A stretch of DNA of 64,000 nt from Martinezella rhizogenes. Lineage in GTDB: Bacteria; Pseudomonadota; Alphaproteobacteria; Rhizobiales; Rhizobiaceae. Positions 27,920 to 37,062 of the stretch are shown piece by piece. The translations under genes and the position numbers were made by a program. The notes below the pieces were generated by a model that saw only the letters and a list, made by a program, of their open reading frames with translations, was not told the DNA's origin and made no database searches. The stretch spans positions 62,001 to 126,000 of the forward strand of contig JAAMEZ010000056.1 of NCBI GenBank assembly GCA_013322215.1, in the 5' to 3' direction. Every line of letters begins with the position of its first letter. Within the stretch, counting starts at the first letter, position 1.

Positions 27920-28489
27920 TCAGGGAATTACACGAATACCGGCCGCACCCGCTGCCTTGAGGAAAGCAGAGCGAACCTGTTCAGGTGAAACCCTGCCTTT
28001 GACACCGTCGATGCAGGCCTGCAGCGCCTCTTCAAACGCATCTCCGTAGCGTATCGGCCATCTCGTCGTCAGATACTCGACAGCCTGTGCGATCGAATTG
28101 ATGGATTGAACCTCGTCCCCATCCTGCATTGCAATTCCGAGCGGCGCGAATGCCGACCCTACGGGCTCGTCCAACGCCTCGAAGGACGGCGTTGGATCTT
28201 CATCGTCGGTATTTTCGGACTTTGTGTGCCGCCGCCTCGTCACCAGCGTAGCCAGCAACGTCATATCCCGTGCAATCTTATCCAGAGCTGCAAGCTTGTC
28301 GCCTTCGTCCGCCGCCTGGCCCAGATCGTCTTCTCCCGCCTGCGGCGGCTCCGGCGGCAACGCCAGACGACTATCTAGGTTCGTTTGAGTAGTGAAAACA
28401 TCAACAGAGATCGAATTAACAAGCCGCGCACCGTTATCGAGGTCGGCGCCAAAACTCTTATCATTCCGCCCCATGCCGGTATGTCCCAA
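27920..28489 (-). CDS. DUF982 domain protein
   Basis: Up to 189 residues. The last 85 (VGSAFAPLGIAMQDGDEVQS, AVEYLTTRWPIRYGDAFEEA, CIDGVKGRVSPEQVRSAFLKA) fit the pattern of DUF982, a small family almost confined to rhizobia, with the conserved WP and the Cys/Gly helix. The start is uncertain: TTG at 28489 opens the frame, ATG at 28474 follows five codons later, and an internal Met (ARDMTLL) would leave about the conserved half only. The N-terminal part is low in identity to anything I know. The function is unknown. Confidence 0.68.
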   Translation of the reverse strand: MGHTGMGRNDKSFGADLDNGARLVNSISVDVFTTQTNLDSRLALPPEPPQAGEDDLGQAADEGDKLAALDKIARDMTLLATLVTRRRHTKSENTDDEDPTPSFEALDEPVGSAFAPLGIAMQDGDEVQSINSIAQAVEYLTTRWPIRYGDAFEEALQACIDGVKGRVSPEQVRSAFLKAAGAAGIRVIP

Positions 28490-29007
28490 TAAGCGCCGTC
28501 AAACCCGTCCCACTGCACGTCTGCATAACCGCAATATGCTGTATCGGCAAAAGTACTACTAATAAACGCAAATGACCCGTGTAGATTAAAACTTTGAAAC
28601 GAATTTGACCAGTATCGCGACAGCAGAAAGCGCAAATACTCATAAAACCAAGCTGATATTGGATTATTTTCAATGTATAATTATGGAAATTTTTGCTTAA
28701 AAAGCCAGCGGATGGTCCTGTGATCGAAGCTAGATCTCTTCGACGGGGCGGCCATACCTACATCTATAGTTGCGCGTACCCCCTCCAGGGGCTGCCCAAT
28801 CTACCTGCGATTGCCATCCCCGGCAGTTTTCGGCGCCGGAAGCTATAGCAAGCCTGCTACAAGACGTTGCCTAGGCAGCTGCGGACGCGTGAACGTGCAA
28901 AAGCGAGGTAGTACGTTCTTCCATCGCGATAATTCGCGCGTAAGGCCAATGCGAAATGCAGGCCGCCGGTGCAGAATTGAAGGGGCGCACCGAAGTGCGC
29001 CGCCTGT
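28490..29007. other. Intergenic region, nothing recognised
   Basis: About 520 bases, AT-rich at 28540-28700, between the DUF982 gene and the XRE gene end. Small frames on both strands (28375-28673 minus, 28811-29155 plus) have no ribosome site or domain. The promoter of the DUF982 gene should be here. Confidence 0.5.
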
Positions 29008-29253
29008 TCAAACGATGAAGAAAGTCGACGGCGGAACCTGTAATGCGGTGGCAATACGGCGAAGTTTCGCCGGATCGGCCTCAGCACCAGCCTCGATTTC
29101 AGTGATTTCCTCACTGGTGAGGCCACAGGTCTCGGAGAGGTCGTCAATCGTGTAACCGATGGCTTCACGCGCCTGCCGCACGGCAGCAGCAATCTCACCA
29201 TCAGGTACGGTAGAAACCTTTGAACTATCGATATTATTCGGAGTAATGGACAT
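29008..29253 (-). CDS. Small XRE-type helix-turn-helix protein
   Basis: An 81-residue protein starting at ATG 29253 behind AAGGAG. Residues about 25-78 form a Cro/C1-type helix-turn-helix: VRQAREAIGYTIDDLSETCG, LTSEEITEIEAGAEADPAKL, RRIATALQVPPSTFF. It is a DNA-binding regulator with no extra domain. No toxin or partner gene lies beside it, so an antitoxin role has no support. Its targets are unknown. Confidence 0.85.
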   Translation of the reverse strand: MSITPNNIDSSKVSTVPDGEIAAAVRQAREAIGYTIDDLSETCGLTSEEITEIEAGAEADPAKLRRIATALQVPPSTFFIV

Positions 29254-29557
29254 GAAATTTCTCCTTCCAAAGTCCGCCGGCCAATTCGTTGCCGGGTGAA
29301 GGCAGCTATTGCAGCCATGAGGCATATCGACCTAAACAGACACGGCCGAACGCTGCGTCAATATAGGCATCAATGCGGCGAGGGCAAGCACGGAAGCGCA
29401 TAGCTGCCAATCGCCTGGCTCTCGGCTAATTTCGCGATTTAATATTCTGTGATAGCGACAACACGTCACGGTTACAGAGGAATGAACGCCGCAGCGCACC
29501 ATCTCGCAACGACGGCCGCTGGCCGGCAGGCTGCGAGCAGCACGTATAGCGTGAAGA
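29254..29557. other. Intergenic region, nothing recognised
   Basis: About 300 bases between the XRE gene and the Nudix gene end, both on the minus strand. It should hold the XRE promoter. The frame 29332-29634 minus overlaps the Nudix gene in another frame and is not supported. Confidence 0.5.
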
Positions 29558-30109
29558 TCACTTCTTGCCTTTTGTCTTGCGCACTTTCCGCTCAGCCGCA
29601 AGCAGAAGCCCCTTGAGCTCCGGCTCACGCACACGATTGGCTGCTTCGATGAAAGAAACCCACTCGACGCGGCGCTGGCCTCGCTCCGGAAAGTCCTGGA
29701 GCGTCTGGTCGACCTCCAGCAGATGCAGTTCGACGATACAGGGAACGCGGCTGCCGTCGGCGAGCTGTTTCAGATAGGTAAAATAGCCGAAAGGCTTTTT
29801 CTTCACCTTGCCGCGCACACCGGCTTCTTCATAAGCCTCAATAGCGGCAACCTCATGCGCCTTCTTGCCCTTGATGGGCCAACCCTTGGGGACGACCCAT
29901 CGGCCGCTTTCCCGGCTGGTGACGACGAGCATCTCGGCATCGTCGCAGTCGGGCACCCTCCTGTAGCAGATGGCCGCATATTGTTCGTGGACCCGGCCGT
30001 GCAGCAACTCGTCCGTGTGAGACGCAAGCTCGGACAGAAAACTCTCCGACCGTCGTAAGGCCTTTTGCTGTGCTGAGAGTGAAGAAGCCATGCGCGCTAC
30101 TCGCGACAT
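29558..30109 (-). CDS. Nudix hydrolase (diphosphoinositol polyphosphate phosphohydrolase-like)
   Basis: A 183-residue Nudix protein that would hydrolyse a nucleoside-diphosphate-linked or similar pyrophosphate substrate. The core is RWVVPKGWPIKGKKAHEVAA followed by IEAYEEAGV. Compared with the Nudix box (GX5EX7REUXEEXGU), the EExGU metal-binding end is intact but the usual Arg-Glu before it reads Ile-Glu. The PKGWP(I/M)KG opening is that of the DIPP-like group in alphaproteobacteria. The C-terminus is basic (RKVRKTKGKK). A Met at residue 7 is an alternative start. The substrate is unknown. Confidence 0.85.
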   Translation of the reverse strand: MSRVARMASSLSAQQKALRRSESFLSELASHTDELLHGRVHEQYAAICYRRVPDCDDAEMLVVTSRESGRWVVPKGWPIKGKKAHEVAAIEAYEEAGVRGKVKKKPFGYFTYLKQLADGSRVPCIVELHLLEVDQTLQDFPERGQRRVEWVSFIEAANRVREPELKGLLLAAERKVRKTKGKK

Positions 30110-30339
30110 GGTTGATCGACGTGAAGACCCCTCGAAACTGGCTGGCTTGCGCTCACAAAAATCGTCTGTGACACGCTGCCCTCCTATCTGCTTGGGGTTT
30201 CGTCGAAATTCACAACTGTCAGTATGATGCTGTGAGCCGTTGCGGTGACAGTTTTATGAAGGCGGCTGTTGATGATGCCGGAGGGATCAGCCGCCCGTCT
30301 GCGCTACACGAAACTGTGATCGCCCGGCATGGAAAAGAA

Positions 30340-30363
30340 AAACGGCCCCCGAAGGGGCCGTTT
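30340..30363 (-). terminator. Intrinsic terminator of dctA
   Basis: A 10-bp stem (30340-30349 with 30354-30363) closes a TTCG tetraloop as read on the minus strand, AAACGGCCCC-TTCG-GGGGCCGTTT, followed by TCTTTT. It lies 26 bases beyond the dctA stop. Confidence 0.85.
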
Positions 30364-30388
30364 CATCCTTGGGAGGATAGTGCGAAGC

Positions 30389-31717
30389 CTACTCGGCGGC
30401 CTGCAGCGCAGGCGCTTCGATTTCTTCGCCCAATTGCCCCGCCATGGCGGCGGCAAACTTGGTCTGGTCGAGCTCGTTTTCCCAGCGGGCGACGACGACC
30501 GTGGCAACCGCATTGCCGACGAAGTTGGTTAGCGCACGGCACTCCGACATGAAACGGTCGATGCCGAGGATCAGCGCCATGCCGGCGATCGGAACCGAAG
30601 GCACGACTGCGAGCGTGGCGGCAAGCGTGATGAAGCCCGCACCGGTGATGCCGGCAGCTCCCTTGGAGCTCAGCATCGCGACGAGCAGCAGCAGGATCTG
30701 GTCACCAAGCGCCAACGGCGTATCGGTCGCCTGCGCAATGAAGAGTGCAGCCAGCGTCATGTAGATGTTCGTGCCGTCAAGGTTGAAGGAGTAGCCGGTC
30801 GGGATGACGAGGCCAACGACGGAGCGCTTGCAGCCCGCGCGTTCCATCTTGTTCATCAGGCCGGGAAGAGCGGCTTCCGAAGACGAGGTGCCGAGAACCA
30901 GCAGCAGCTCTTCCTTGATGTAGCGGATCAGCGCCAGGATCGAGAAGCCGTTGTAGCGAGCAACAGCGCCAAGCACCACGAGAACAAACAACAGCGACGT
31001 GGCGTAGAAAGTGCCGATCAGGAAGGCCAGGTTGGCAATCGTGCCGATGCCATACTTGCCGATGGTAAATGCCATGGCGCCGAAGGCGCCGATCGGCGCA
31101 AATTTCATCAGAAGCGCTACCATCCGGAAGATCGGGGTGGTCAGTGCCTGCAGGAAGTCAACGACCGGACGGCCGCGTTCTCCGGCTGCGCCGAGCGCGA
31201 TGCCGAAGACGACCGAGAAGAACAGCACCTGGAGAATGTCGCCCTTGGCGAAGGCACCGACGATCGTATCCGGGATGATGTTCATCAAGAAGCCGACGAC
31301 AGAGGCATCATGCGCCTGAGCCGCATAATTGGTGACAGCCTTCGTATCCAGAGTGGCCGGATTGATATGCATGCCGGCGCCTGGCTGCACGACGTTGGCA
31401 ACGATGAGGCCGACGATAAGCGCCAACGTTGAGAAGGTCAGGAAGTAGATGAATGCCTTGCCGACGACGCGGCCGAATTTCTTCAGATCGGACATGCCCG
31501 CAATGCCGGTCGTAACCGTCAGGAAGATAACGGGCGCAATGACCATGCGCACCAGCTTGATGAAGGCATCGCCGAGCGGCTGCAACGATGTGCCGAGCTG
31601 TGGATAGTAATGGCCGAGCAGTATGCCCGCAGCGATGGCGGTGAGAACCTGCACATAGAGATGCCGGTAAAAGGGAACTTTGGCGCGCGTTTCCGCGGCG
31701 GCGATGGGAGCAATCAT
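30389..31717 (-). CDS. dctA: C4-dicarboxylate:cation symporter DctA
   Basis: A 442-residue symporter that takes up succinate, fumarate and malate, the main carbon supply of bacteroids. It shows the sodium:dicarboxylate family motifs VRMVIAPVIFLTVTTGIAGM, LLLVLGTSSSEAALPGLM (serine-rich hairpin), TGYSFNLDGTNIYMTLAALF and GIDRFMSECRALTNFVGNAVAT, with eight or more membrane segments. GGAGGAC before ATG 31717 fixes the start; the seven-residue longer frame was rejected. It is divergent from dctBD and has a sigma-54 promoter at 31803-31818. Confidence 0.97.
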   Translation of the reverse strand: MIAPIAAAETRAKVPFYRHLYVQVLTAIAAGILLGHYYPQLGTSLQPLGDAFIKLVRMVIAPVIFLTVTTGIAGMSDLKKFGRVVGKAFIYFLTFSTLALIVGLIVANVVQPGAGMHINPATLDTKAVTNYAAQAHDASVVGFLMNIIPDTIVGAFAKGDILQVLFFSVVFGIALGAAGERGRPVVDFLQALTTPIFRMVALLMKFAPIGAFGAMAFTIGKYGIGTIANLAFLIGTFYATSLLFVLVVLGAVARYNGFSILALIRYIKEELLLVLGTSSSEAALPGLMNKMERAGCKRSVVGLVIPTGYSFNLDGTNIYMTLAALFIAQATDTPLALGDQILLLLVAMLSSKGAAGITGAGFITLAATLAVVPSVPIAGMALILGIDRFMSECRALTNFVGNAVATVVVARWENELDQTKFAAAMAGQLGEEIEAPALQAAE

Positions 31718-31802
31718 GATGTCCTCCGTTAAGCCCAACCGATCTCTCGGCCCTCCGGGCGACGACTAGAATTCAACAGCCTCCGACTGTTCCAACTTCC
31801 TT

Positions 31803-31818
31803 TGCAATGACCGTGCCA
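31803..31818 (-). promoter_or_regulatory. Sigma-54 (-24/-12) promoter of dctA
   Basis: Read on the minus strand: TGGCAC (31818-31813), five bases, TTGCA (31807-31803), a full match to the sigma-54 consensus TGGCAC-N5-TTGCA. The dctA start codon lies about 86 bases downstream. Transcription should require activation by DctD. Confidence 0.9.
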
Positions 31819-31887
31819 GATGAGCGCCTTGATTTTAACACATTGCTTTTGCTTAATTTTAATTTACCGTCCTGAACCAAGATCATT

Positions 31888-31913
31888 GATCTGTGCGGCA
31901 ATCCGCACAGATC
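31888..31913. promoter_or_regulatory. Likely DctD binding site (upstream activating sequence)
   Basis: GATCTGTGCGG, four bases CAAT, then CCGCACAGATC: perfect 11-base arms. It lies about 75 bases upstream of the dctA -24 element, the usual place for an enhancer-binding protein. The core CTGTGCGG/CCGCACAG resembles the known rhizobial DctD sites as I remember them. Confidence 0.75.
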
Positions 31914-31935
31914 GAATTGCAGCGCGCGCGAAATC

Positions 31936-33813
31936 ATGCACAATACGGGAATGCTGCAGCGCCCGGTCCACGAACGATTTTTGACGCCCGAGCAACTGGG
32001 TCGGCGCGCTCGTCGGGTCTGGTTCGTTTTCGCGTTTCTAAGTGCGGCCGTCATTGCGGCCGGTCTTTATGGCGCGAATTTTTATGGCCGCCTCTCGGCA
32101 ATAGAAATGCTGCAAAGGCAGGGTCACACGGATGCAAACCTCAAAGTCGCTCTCTTGCGAGCCGTCCTCGAACGTCCCCGGGCCTTGCCGCTGCTGCTCG
32201 CCGATGATCAGCAGGTACGGGATGCCCTTGCCGACCAGCGCACCGACGACATCGTCTCGCTGGATCGCAAGCTCGAAAGCCTGGTTTCCGGCACCAGTGC
32301 ATCCGTCCTCTACGTTACCGGCAAGGACGGCGTTGCCATGGCCTCCAGCAACTGGCGGGAGCCTTTGAGCTTCGTCGGCAACGACTATTCCTTCCGTGAT
32401 TACTTCCGCAAAGCCATGGAAACGGGGACCGCCGAACATTATGCGCTCGGCACGGTTAGCAATCGCCCAGGCCTCTATATTTCCCGCCGCGTCGGCGATG
32501 TCGGCTCTGCTCTCGGTGTCGTCGTGGTGAAGATGGAGTTCGATCAGCTGGAGGCCGACTGGAGTGAGACAGGTCGCCCCGCTTACGTGACCGACGAACG
32601 CGGCGTCGTGCTCATCACCAGCCTGCCCTCTTGGCGCTTCATGACGACCGCTCCCCTTGCGCGCGAGGAAGCCGCCGCTATTCGCAAAAGCCTGCAGTTC
32701 GGCGCGGCGCCGCTTTCGCCCCTTCCGGTCAGCCATCCCGAGAAAGTCGGCCCGGATGCAACCATCGTGCGCGCCATTCTGCCCGGAAGCAGTGCCGCGG
32801 AATACTTGCGGCTGACGGTTGCGATTCCATCGACGCCCTGGCAGCTCGGCTATCTAATCCCGACCGATCAGGCGATCGCCTCCTCCGTGCGCGAGACGCG
32901 CTTCCTTACCTTGACCGTCCTGCTGCCGATCCTCGCCTTTGCGGCTTTCCTGCTGCGCCGCCGCGATGTCTCCGCCATGCAGATCGCCGTCAGCAGGATC
33001 GCGCGTGAAGAGCTGGAACGCCGGGTTCTTGAGCGCACGGAAGACCTGAGCCAGGCCCGCGACCGGCTGGAGGCGGAAATTGCCGACCACCGTGCGACGG
33101 AAGCCAAGCTGCAGGGCGTGCAGCAGGATCTCGTACAGGCCAATCGCCTTGCCATTCTTGGCCAGGTCGCCGCCGGCGTCGCCCATGAGATCAATCAACC
33201 GGTTGCGACGATTCGCGCCTATGCGGAAAATGCGCATGTTTTTCTCGACCGGCATCAGACGGAGCCGGTGAAGGAAAACCTGTCAGCGATCGCAGCATTG
33301 ACGGAACGTATCGGCACGATCACCGAAGAACTGAAGGCCTTCGCCCGCAAGGGAAGGACCGCCCCGGAGCCGGTTGACCTTAGGAGCGTGATCGAAGGAG
33401 CCGTCGTCCTGCTCAGGAGCCGCTTTGCCGGCCGCCTGGATGCGCTCAAGATCGAGTTGCCGCCAACGGGGCTTGGTGTTGTAGGCACGCGCATCCGGCT
33501 TGAGCAGGTGCTGATTAATCTCTTTCAGAATGCTCTGGAGGCCCTGGAAGGCCGCAACCAGCCCAAGGTTGAGGTGTCGGTACATGAAACTTCGGATGAG
33601 GTCGAGATCGTGGTTTCGGACAATGGGCCTGGCATTCCAGCGGCGATCCGCGATTCGCTGTTCACACCCTTCAATACGTCCAAGGAAAAGGGCCTCGGTC
33701 TTGGTCTCGTCATTTCAAAGGATATCGTCGTCGATTATGGCGGCCGGATCGATGTCGAGAGCAATGGCAGCGGCACCCGCTTCACCGTCCATTTGCGCAA
33801 GGCCACACCATGA
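31936..33813 (+). CDS. dctB: C4-dicarboxylate sensor histidine kinase DctB
   Basis: A 625-residue membrane sensor kinase. There is a helix at about 28-48, a periplasmic double PDC sensor domain with the family segment ASSNWREPLSFVGNDYSFRD, a second helix near 312-332, a coiled linker, the H-box VAAGVAHEINQPVATIR (His417), and a HATPase domain with NLFQNALEAL, DNGPGIP and GLGLGLVIS. It detects periplasmic C4-dicarboxylates and phosphorylates DctD. The dctB-dctD overlap of 4 bases and the divergent dctA are the classic rhizobial arrangement. A second Met at 31951 is possible. Confidence 0.96.
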   Translation: MHNTGMLQRPVHERFLTPEQLGRRARRVWFVFAFLSAAVIAAGLYGANFYGRLSAIEMLQRQGHTDANLKVALLRAVLERPRALPLLLADDQQVRDALADQRTDDIVSLDRKLESLVSGTSASVLYVTGKDGVAMASSNWREPLSFVGNDYSFRDYFRKAMETGTAEHYALGTVSNRPGLYISRRVGDVGSALGVVVVKMEFDQLEADWSETGRPAYVTDERGVVLITSLPSWRFMTTAPLAREEAAAIRKSLQFGAAPLSPLPVSHPEKVGPDATIVRAILPGSSAAEYLRLTVAIPSTPWQLGYLIPTDQAIASSVRETRFLTLTVLLPILAFAAFLLRRRDVSAMQIAVSRIAREELERRVLERTEDLSQARDRLEAEIADHRATEAKLQGVQQDLVQANRLAILGQVAAGVAHEINQPVATIRAYAENAHVFLDRHQTEPVKENLSAIAALTERIGTITEELKAFARKGRTAPEPVDLRSVIEGAVVLLRSRFAGRLDALKIELPPTGLGVVGTRIRLEQVLINLFQNALEALEGRNQPKVEVSVHETSDEVEIVVSDNGPGIPAAIRDSLFTPFNTSKEKGLGLGLVISKDIVVDYGGRIDVESNGSGTRFTVHLRKATP

Positions 33814-35186
33814 GTGAGAGTTCTCCTGTTTTCCTCATCGACGACGACAAGGATCTGTTGAGGGCGACGAAACAGACGCTGGAACTGGCCGGTTTTGCCG
33901 TATCCGCCTTCTCTGCCGCAAGTGAAGCACTTCATGGTCTCAATGCCGATTTTGCCGGTGTCGTCGTCTCCGATATCCGCATGCCGCAGATGGATGGGCA
34001 GCAGCTCTTCGCTCGCATCAAGGCGCTCGACGCCGATCTGCCGGTCATTCTGGTCACAGGTCATGGCGATATTCCGATGGCGGTGCAGGCGATCCAGGAT
34101 GGCGCCTATGATTTCATCGCCAAACCCTTCGCCACGGACCGGCTGGTACAGAGCGTGCGCCGCGCGGCCGAGAAACGACGGCTTGTGCTGGAAAACCGGG
34201 CATTGCGACAGGCTGCGGAACAGGCGCAGGGCGATCTGCCGCTGATTGGACAGACCCCCGCCATCGAGCGCCTGCGCCATACGCTGCGGCAGATCGCCGA
34301 TACGGATGTCGACGTGCTGGTGACGGGTGAAACGGGCAGCGGCAAGGAAGTGGTCGCAAGCCTGCTGCATCGCTGGAGCCGCCGCGCCAAGGGCAATTTC
34401 GTCGCGCTGAATTGCGGTGCCCTGCCCGAAACCGTGATCGAGAGCGAATTGTTCGGCCATGAGCCGGGTGCTTTCACCGGCGCCCAGAAGAAGCGCGTTG
34501 GACGCATCGAACATTCAAGCGCCGGCACCCTGTTTCTCGACGAGATCGAAAGCATGCCGCCGGCGATCCAGGTACAGATGCTGCGCGTGCTGGAAATGCG
34601 CGAGGTGACGCCGCTTGGCACCAATGAGGTCCGCCCCGTCGATCTTCGCGTCGTTGCGGCGGCGAAGGTCGATCTCGGCGATCCTCGGCAGCGCGGCGAT
34701 TTTCGCGAAGATCTCTATTATCGCCTCAACGTGGTCACGCTTTCCATTCCGCCATTGCGTGAGCGGCGCGATGATATTCCCCTGCTCTTCGGCCATTTCG
34801 CCGACCGCGCCGCCGGCCGCTTCAAGCGTGAGGTACCGGCCATATCCACGACGGTGCGCCGCCATCTGCAACAGCACGACTGGCCAGGCAACGTTCGCGA
34901 ACTCTCGCATTTTGCCGAGCGCTTCGTGCTCGGTCTCGAATCGGCAGCAGCGGCAAAATCCGACGAAGTAGCGACGGCGGACGAAGGCTTGACGCTACCC
35001 ATCCGGGTCGAGCGTTACGAGGCCGAACTCATCCGCGAAACCCTGTCGCAGAAAAATGGCGACGTGCGCCGCACGATCGAAGCACTCGGCATTCCCAGGA
35101 AGACCTTCTACGACAAGCTCCAGCGGCACGGCATCGTCAGAGGCGATTTCGCCGGCTTTGACGGGGATGAGCGCCGAGGCTCATGA
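33810..35186 (+). CDS. dctD: Sigma-54-dependent response regulator DctD
   Basis: A 458-residue NtrC-family activator. The receiver has Asp55 (VVSDIRMPQMDG) and the KPFATDRL loop. The AAA+ domain shows Walker A GETGSGKE, the sigma-54 contact loop GAFTGA (near residue 221) and the Walker B region GTLFLDEIESM. The C-terminus is a Fis-type helix-turn-helix (DVRRTIEALGIPRKTFYDKL). Phosphorylated DctD activates dctA from the upstream palindrome. Its ATG overlaps the dctB stop (ATGA). Confidence 0.96.
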   Translation: MSESSPVFLIDDDKDLLRATKQTLELAGFAVSAFSAASEALHGLNADFAGVVVSDIRMPQMDGQQLFARIKALDADLPVILVTGHGDIPMAVQAIQDGAYDFIAKPFATDRLVQSVRRAAEKRRLVLENRALRQAAEQAQGDLPLIGQTPAIERLRHTLRQIADTDVDVLVTGETGSGKEVVASLLHRWSRRAKGNFVALNCGALPETVIESELFGHEPGAFTGAQKKRVGRIEHSSAGTLFLDEIESMPPAIQVQMLRVLEMREVTPLGTNEVRPVDLRVVAAAKVDLGDPRQRGDFREDLYYRLNVVTLSIPPLRERRDDIPLLFGHFADRAAGRFKREVPAISTTVRRHLQQHDWPGNVRELSHFAERFVLGLESAAAAKSDEVATADEGLTLPIRVERYEAELIRETLSQKNGDVRRTIEALGIPRKTFYDKLQRHGIVRGDFAGFDGDERRGS

Positions 35187-35239
35187 TCCGCTGCCGATGA
35201 GCGGACCATGCCAGCCGAGGCGGGTTTGCGCTTCGCGCT

Positions 35240-36850
35240 TCAGGCACTGCGGCGTATCTCCTTGGCATTGGAGCCGTCTCTTTGCCGCGCCGCCACCTCG
35301 GCGGTGCGATCCAGAACCAGCATCGCTTGCGCGATCACCGCCGCCAGCGCTTCACCGCTCTTGGAAGCCGCCACGACCAGCGGTGCGCTCAGGCAAATTC
35401 TAAGGGCGCTGGCGGGCACCTCGCCAAAATCGGCGCAGCGAACGGGCTGCCCGAGACGCACCGACGCAACCCCATCGCCCTCGACAGCCAGATCTTTATA
35501 GATCGCTGCCATTTCCGCCGCCGTCAGCATCGCGCCATCCGTACAATTTCGCAGGTAGAACGAAAATACGGAGGGGATTTCATCCCAGCGAAGGGCCGAT
35601 GATGCGCCCCATAGTTCACGCCGGTCCAACGTCCGGCTCTGCAAGGGTTCGAAGGCCGGATCGTTCGCAAGACGATCAGAGACTGCCTCCGCAAAAGCCG
35701 ACAAGACCTCGATCACGCGATCTTCGGCTATGCCGACGAAGCGTTCGAGCTCGAAGATGGCTGCTTTCCAACGCAGCAGCAGGCCAAGATTGGCGCGTTC
35801 CGGCAAAATATCGCAAGCGACCCAGCCTTCGGGCCATTCTGCCTTCCCGCAATAATCCGCCAAGGCGGCAGGCAGAATGCGCGACTTGAAGCGTTCCGAC
35901 ATTTGCGGCGGGCAGAGAAGCGCACCGCTGAAAATCGGCCCGGCAAGGAATTTCGAACCCGTGAGCGCCACCATGAAACCGTGTGCGAGATAGGCACGGA
36001 TCGTTGCCGCCGACAGACGAAACTGGCAGGCATCGATCATGATATCCAGCATCGTGCCGAATCGCTCCCTGAGACGCATGACAGTCTCAAGGCTCGGCGC
36101 CAGAAGGCTGGTCTTCGATACATCCGTTACCACGAGCAGGCATCTGAGGCCGGCTGCGCGGGCGAGCTCGATAAGGCCGCGCAACTCTTCTTCCACGTCG
36201 CTGTCGGCGCGAAGAGAGCCATCCTTGTTGCGCACGGCAACGGTGGCGTTACGCGTGGCATCTCCTGGCCGCAATTCCTCGCCCTTGGCGACGGTCTGTG
36301 CGCTGCTAACACGGCTCATGAAATGCCGCCCGGCCGACGCAGTCATCACGCCGCTGCCCGTCTCGTTCCCCATCAGCGTGATGGTCATCAGGGCACGCTC
36401 GTCCTCGCCCGCCAGCAGCGCGGCCGAAAAAAGATGGATGTCCGTGCCTGATGTGGCCAGGATCGCGTCGATCCGGGGCTCTGACGTCCGGCTCAGGCCA
36501 AGCAGACGCAACAGATCCTCGCGCACGCGCCCGATTTCGCGATTGTAGATAGCAGCCGGCGAGCCTGCTTCCATCTCTGGCGCCAGATCCACGTAATAGG
36601 ATTCGACGGCGGCGAAAGCGGCGGCGGAGATGGTGGATGCCGTCGACGAGCCAAAAGCGAGATCTTCGGGCCGCGGCGCAGGGCCATAGCCATACATGTT
36701 GAGCCCGCTGACCGGATCGCAATCCAGCCGTTCATCGCCGCCCGATACCAGATGTTTCAGGAGCGCTTCCCTGACCTCGCCTCGTTGCTGCGACAACGCA
36801 CCCGCGGTCACATTCTCATCCAGAGTACGGTCGTCAGCAATTTGCTGCAT
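35240..36850 (-). CDS. Fold-type-I PLP-dependent enzyme of unknown reaction
   Basis: About 536 residues. The central part has the pattern of fold-type-I PLP enzymes: a Thr/Ser-rich phosphate loop (ILATSGTDIHLFSAALLAG), an Asp for the pyridine nitrogen (MIDACQFRLSAATI) and, 28 residues later, a Lys for the aldimine (VALTGSKFLAGPIFSGALL, Lys near 300). The length exceeds most aminotransferases and group II decarboxylases; no substrate-defining motif was recognised. ATG 36850 (MQQIADDRTL) was chosen with AGAGGA ten bases upstream; an ATG at 36940 is possible. It converges with dctD and stands alone, with no pathway neighbours. Confidence 0.8.
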   Translation of the reverse strand: MQQIADDRTLDENVTAGALSQQRGEVREALLKHLVSGGDERLDCDPVSGLNMYGYGPAPRPEDLAFGSSTASTISAAAFAAVESYYVDLAPEMEAGSPAAIYNREIGRVREDLLRLLGLSRTSEPRIDAILATSGTDIHLFSAALLAGEDERALMTITLMGNETGSGVMTASAGRHFMSRVSSAQTVAKGEELRPGDATRNATVAVRNKDGSLRADSDVEEELRGLIELARAAGLRCLLVVTDVSKTSLLAPSLETVMRLRERFGTMLDIMIDACQFRLSAATIRAYLAHGFMVALTGSKFLAGPIFSGALLCPPQMSERFKSRILPAALADYCGKAEWPEGWVACDILPERANLGLLLRWKAAIFELERFVGIAEDRVIEVLSAFAEAVSDRLANDPAFEPLQSRTLDRRELWGASSALRWDEIPSVFSFYLRNCTDGAMLTAAEMAAIYKDLAVEGDGVASVRLGQPVRCADFGEVPASALRICLSAPLVVAASKSGEALAAVIAQAMLVLDRTAEVAARQRDGSNAKEIRRSA

Positions 36851-37010
36851 GGAGAAGCATTCCTCTTTCGCCAAAATCGAAACGCTTCGCAGGATCGCGC
36901 CGCGTTCTATGCCGAGCGGGGACCCTCGGCAGTCGAACATTACGCTTCGCAAGGTGGAGCGAAGCTGACTTGCTAAGACCAGCAATGCCCGGTGGCAGGC
37001 ACAATAAAAA

Positions 37011-37034
37011 ACTCGCGGTCCTGAGGGCCGCGAG
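37011..37034 (-). terminator. Intrinsic terminator of the yghU-like gene
   Basis: CTCGCGGTCC (37012-37021) pairs with GGGCCGCGAG (37025-37034) with one G-U. On the minus strand the stem is followed by TTTTTTATTG. It lies just beyond the stop of the glutathione transferase gene. Confidence 0.8.
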
Positions 37035-37062
37035 CTCATCACTGCAAAAGGGAATTGTTGGA

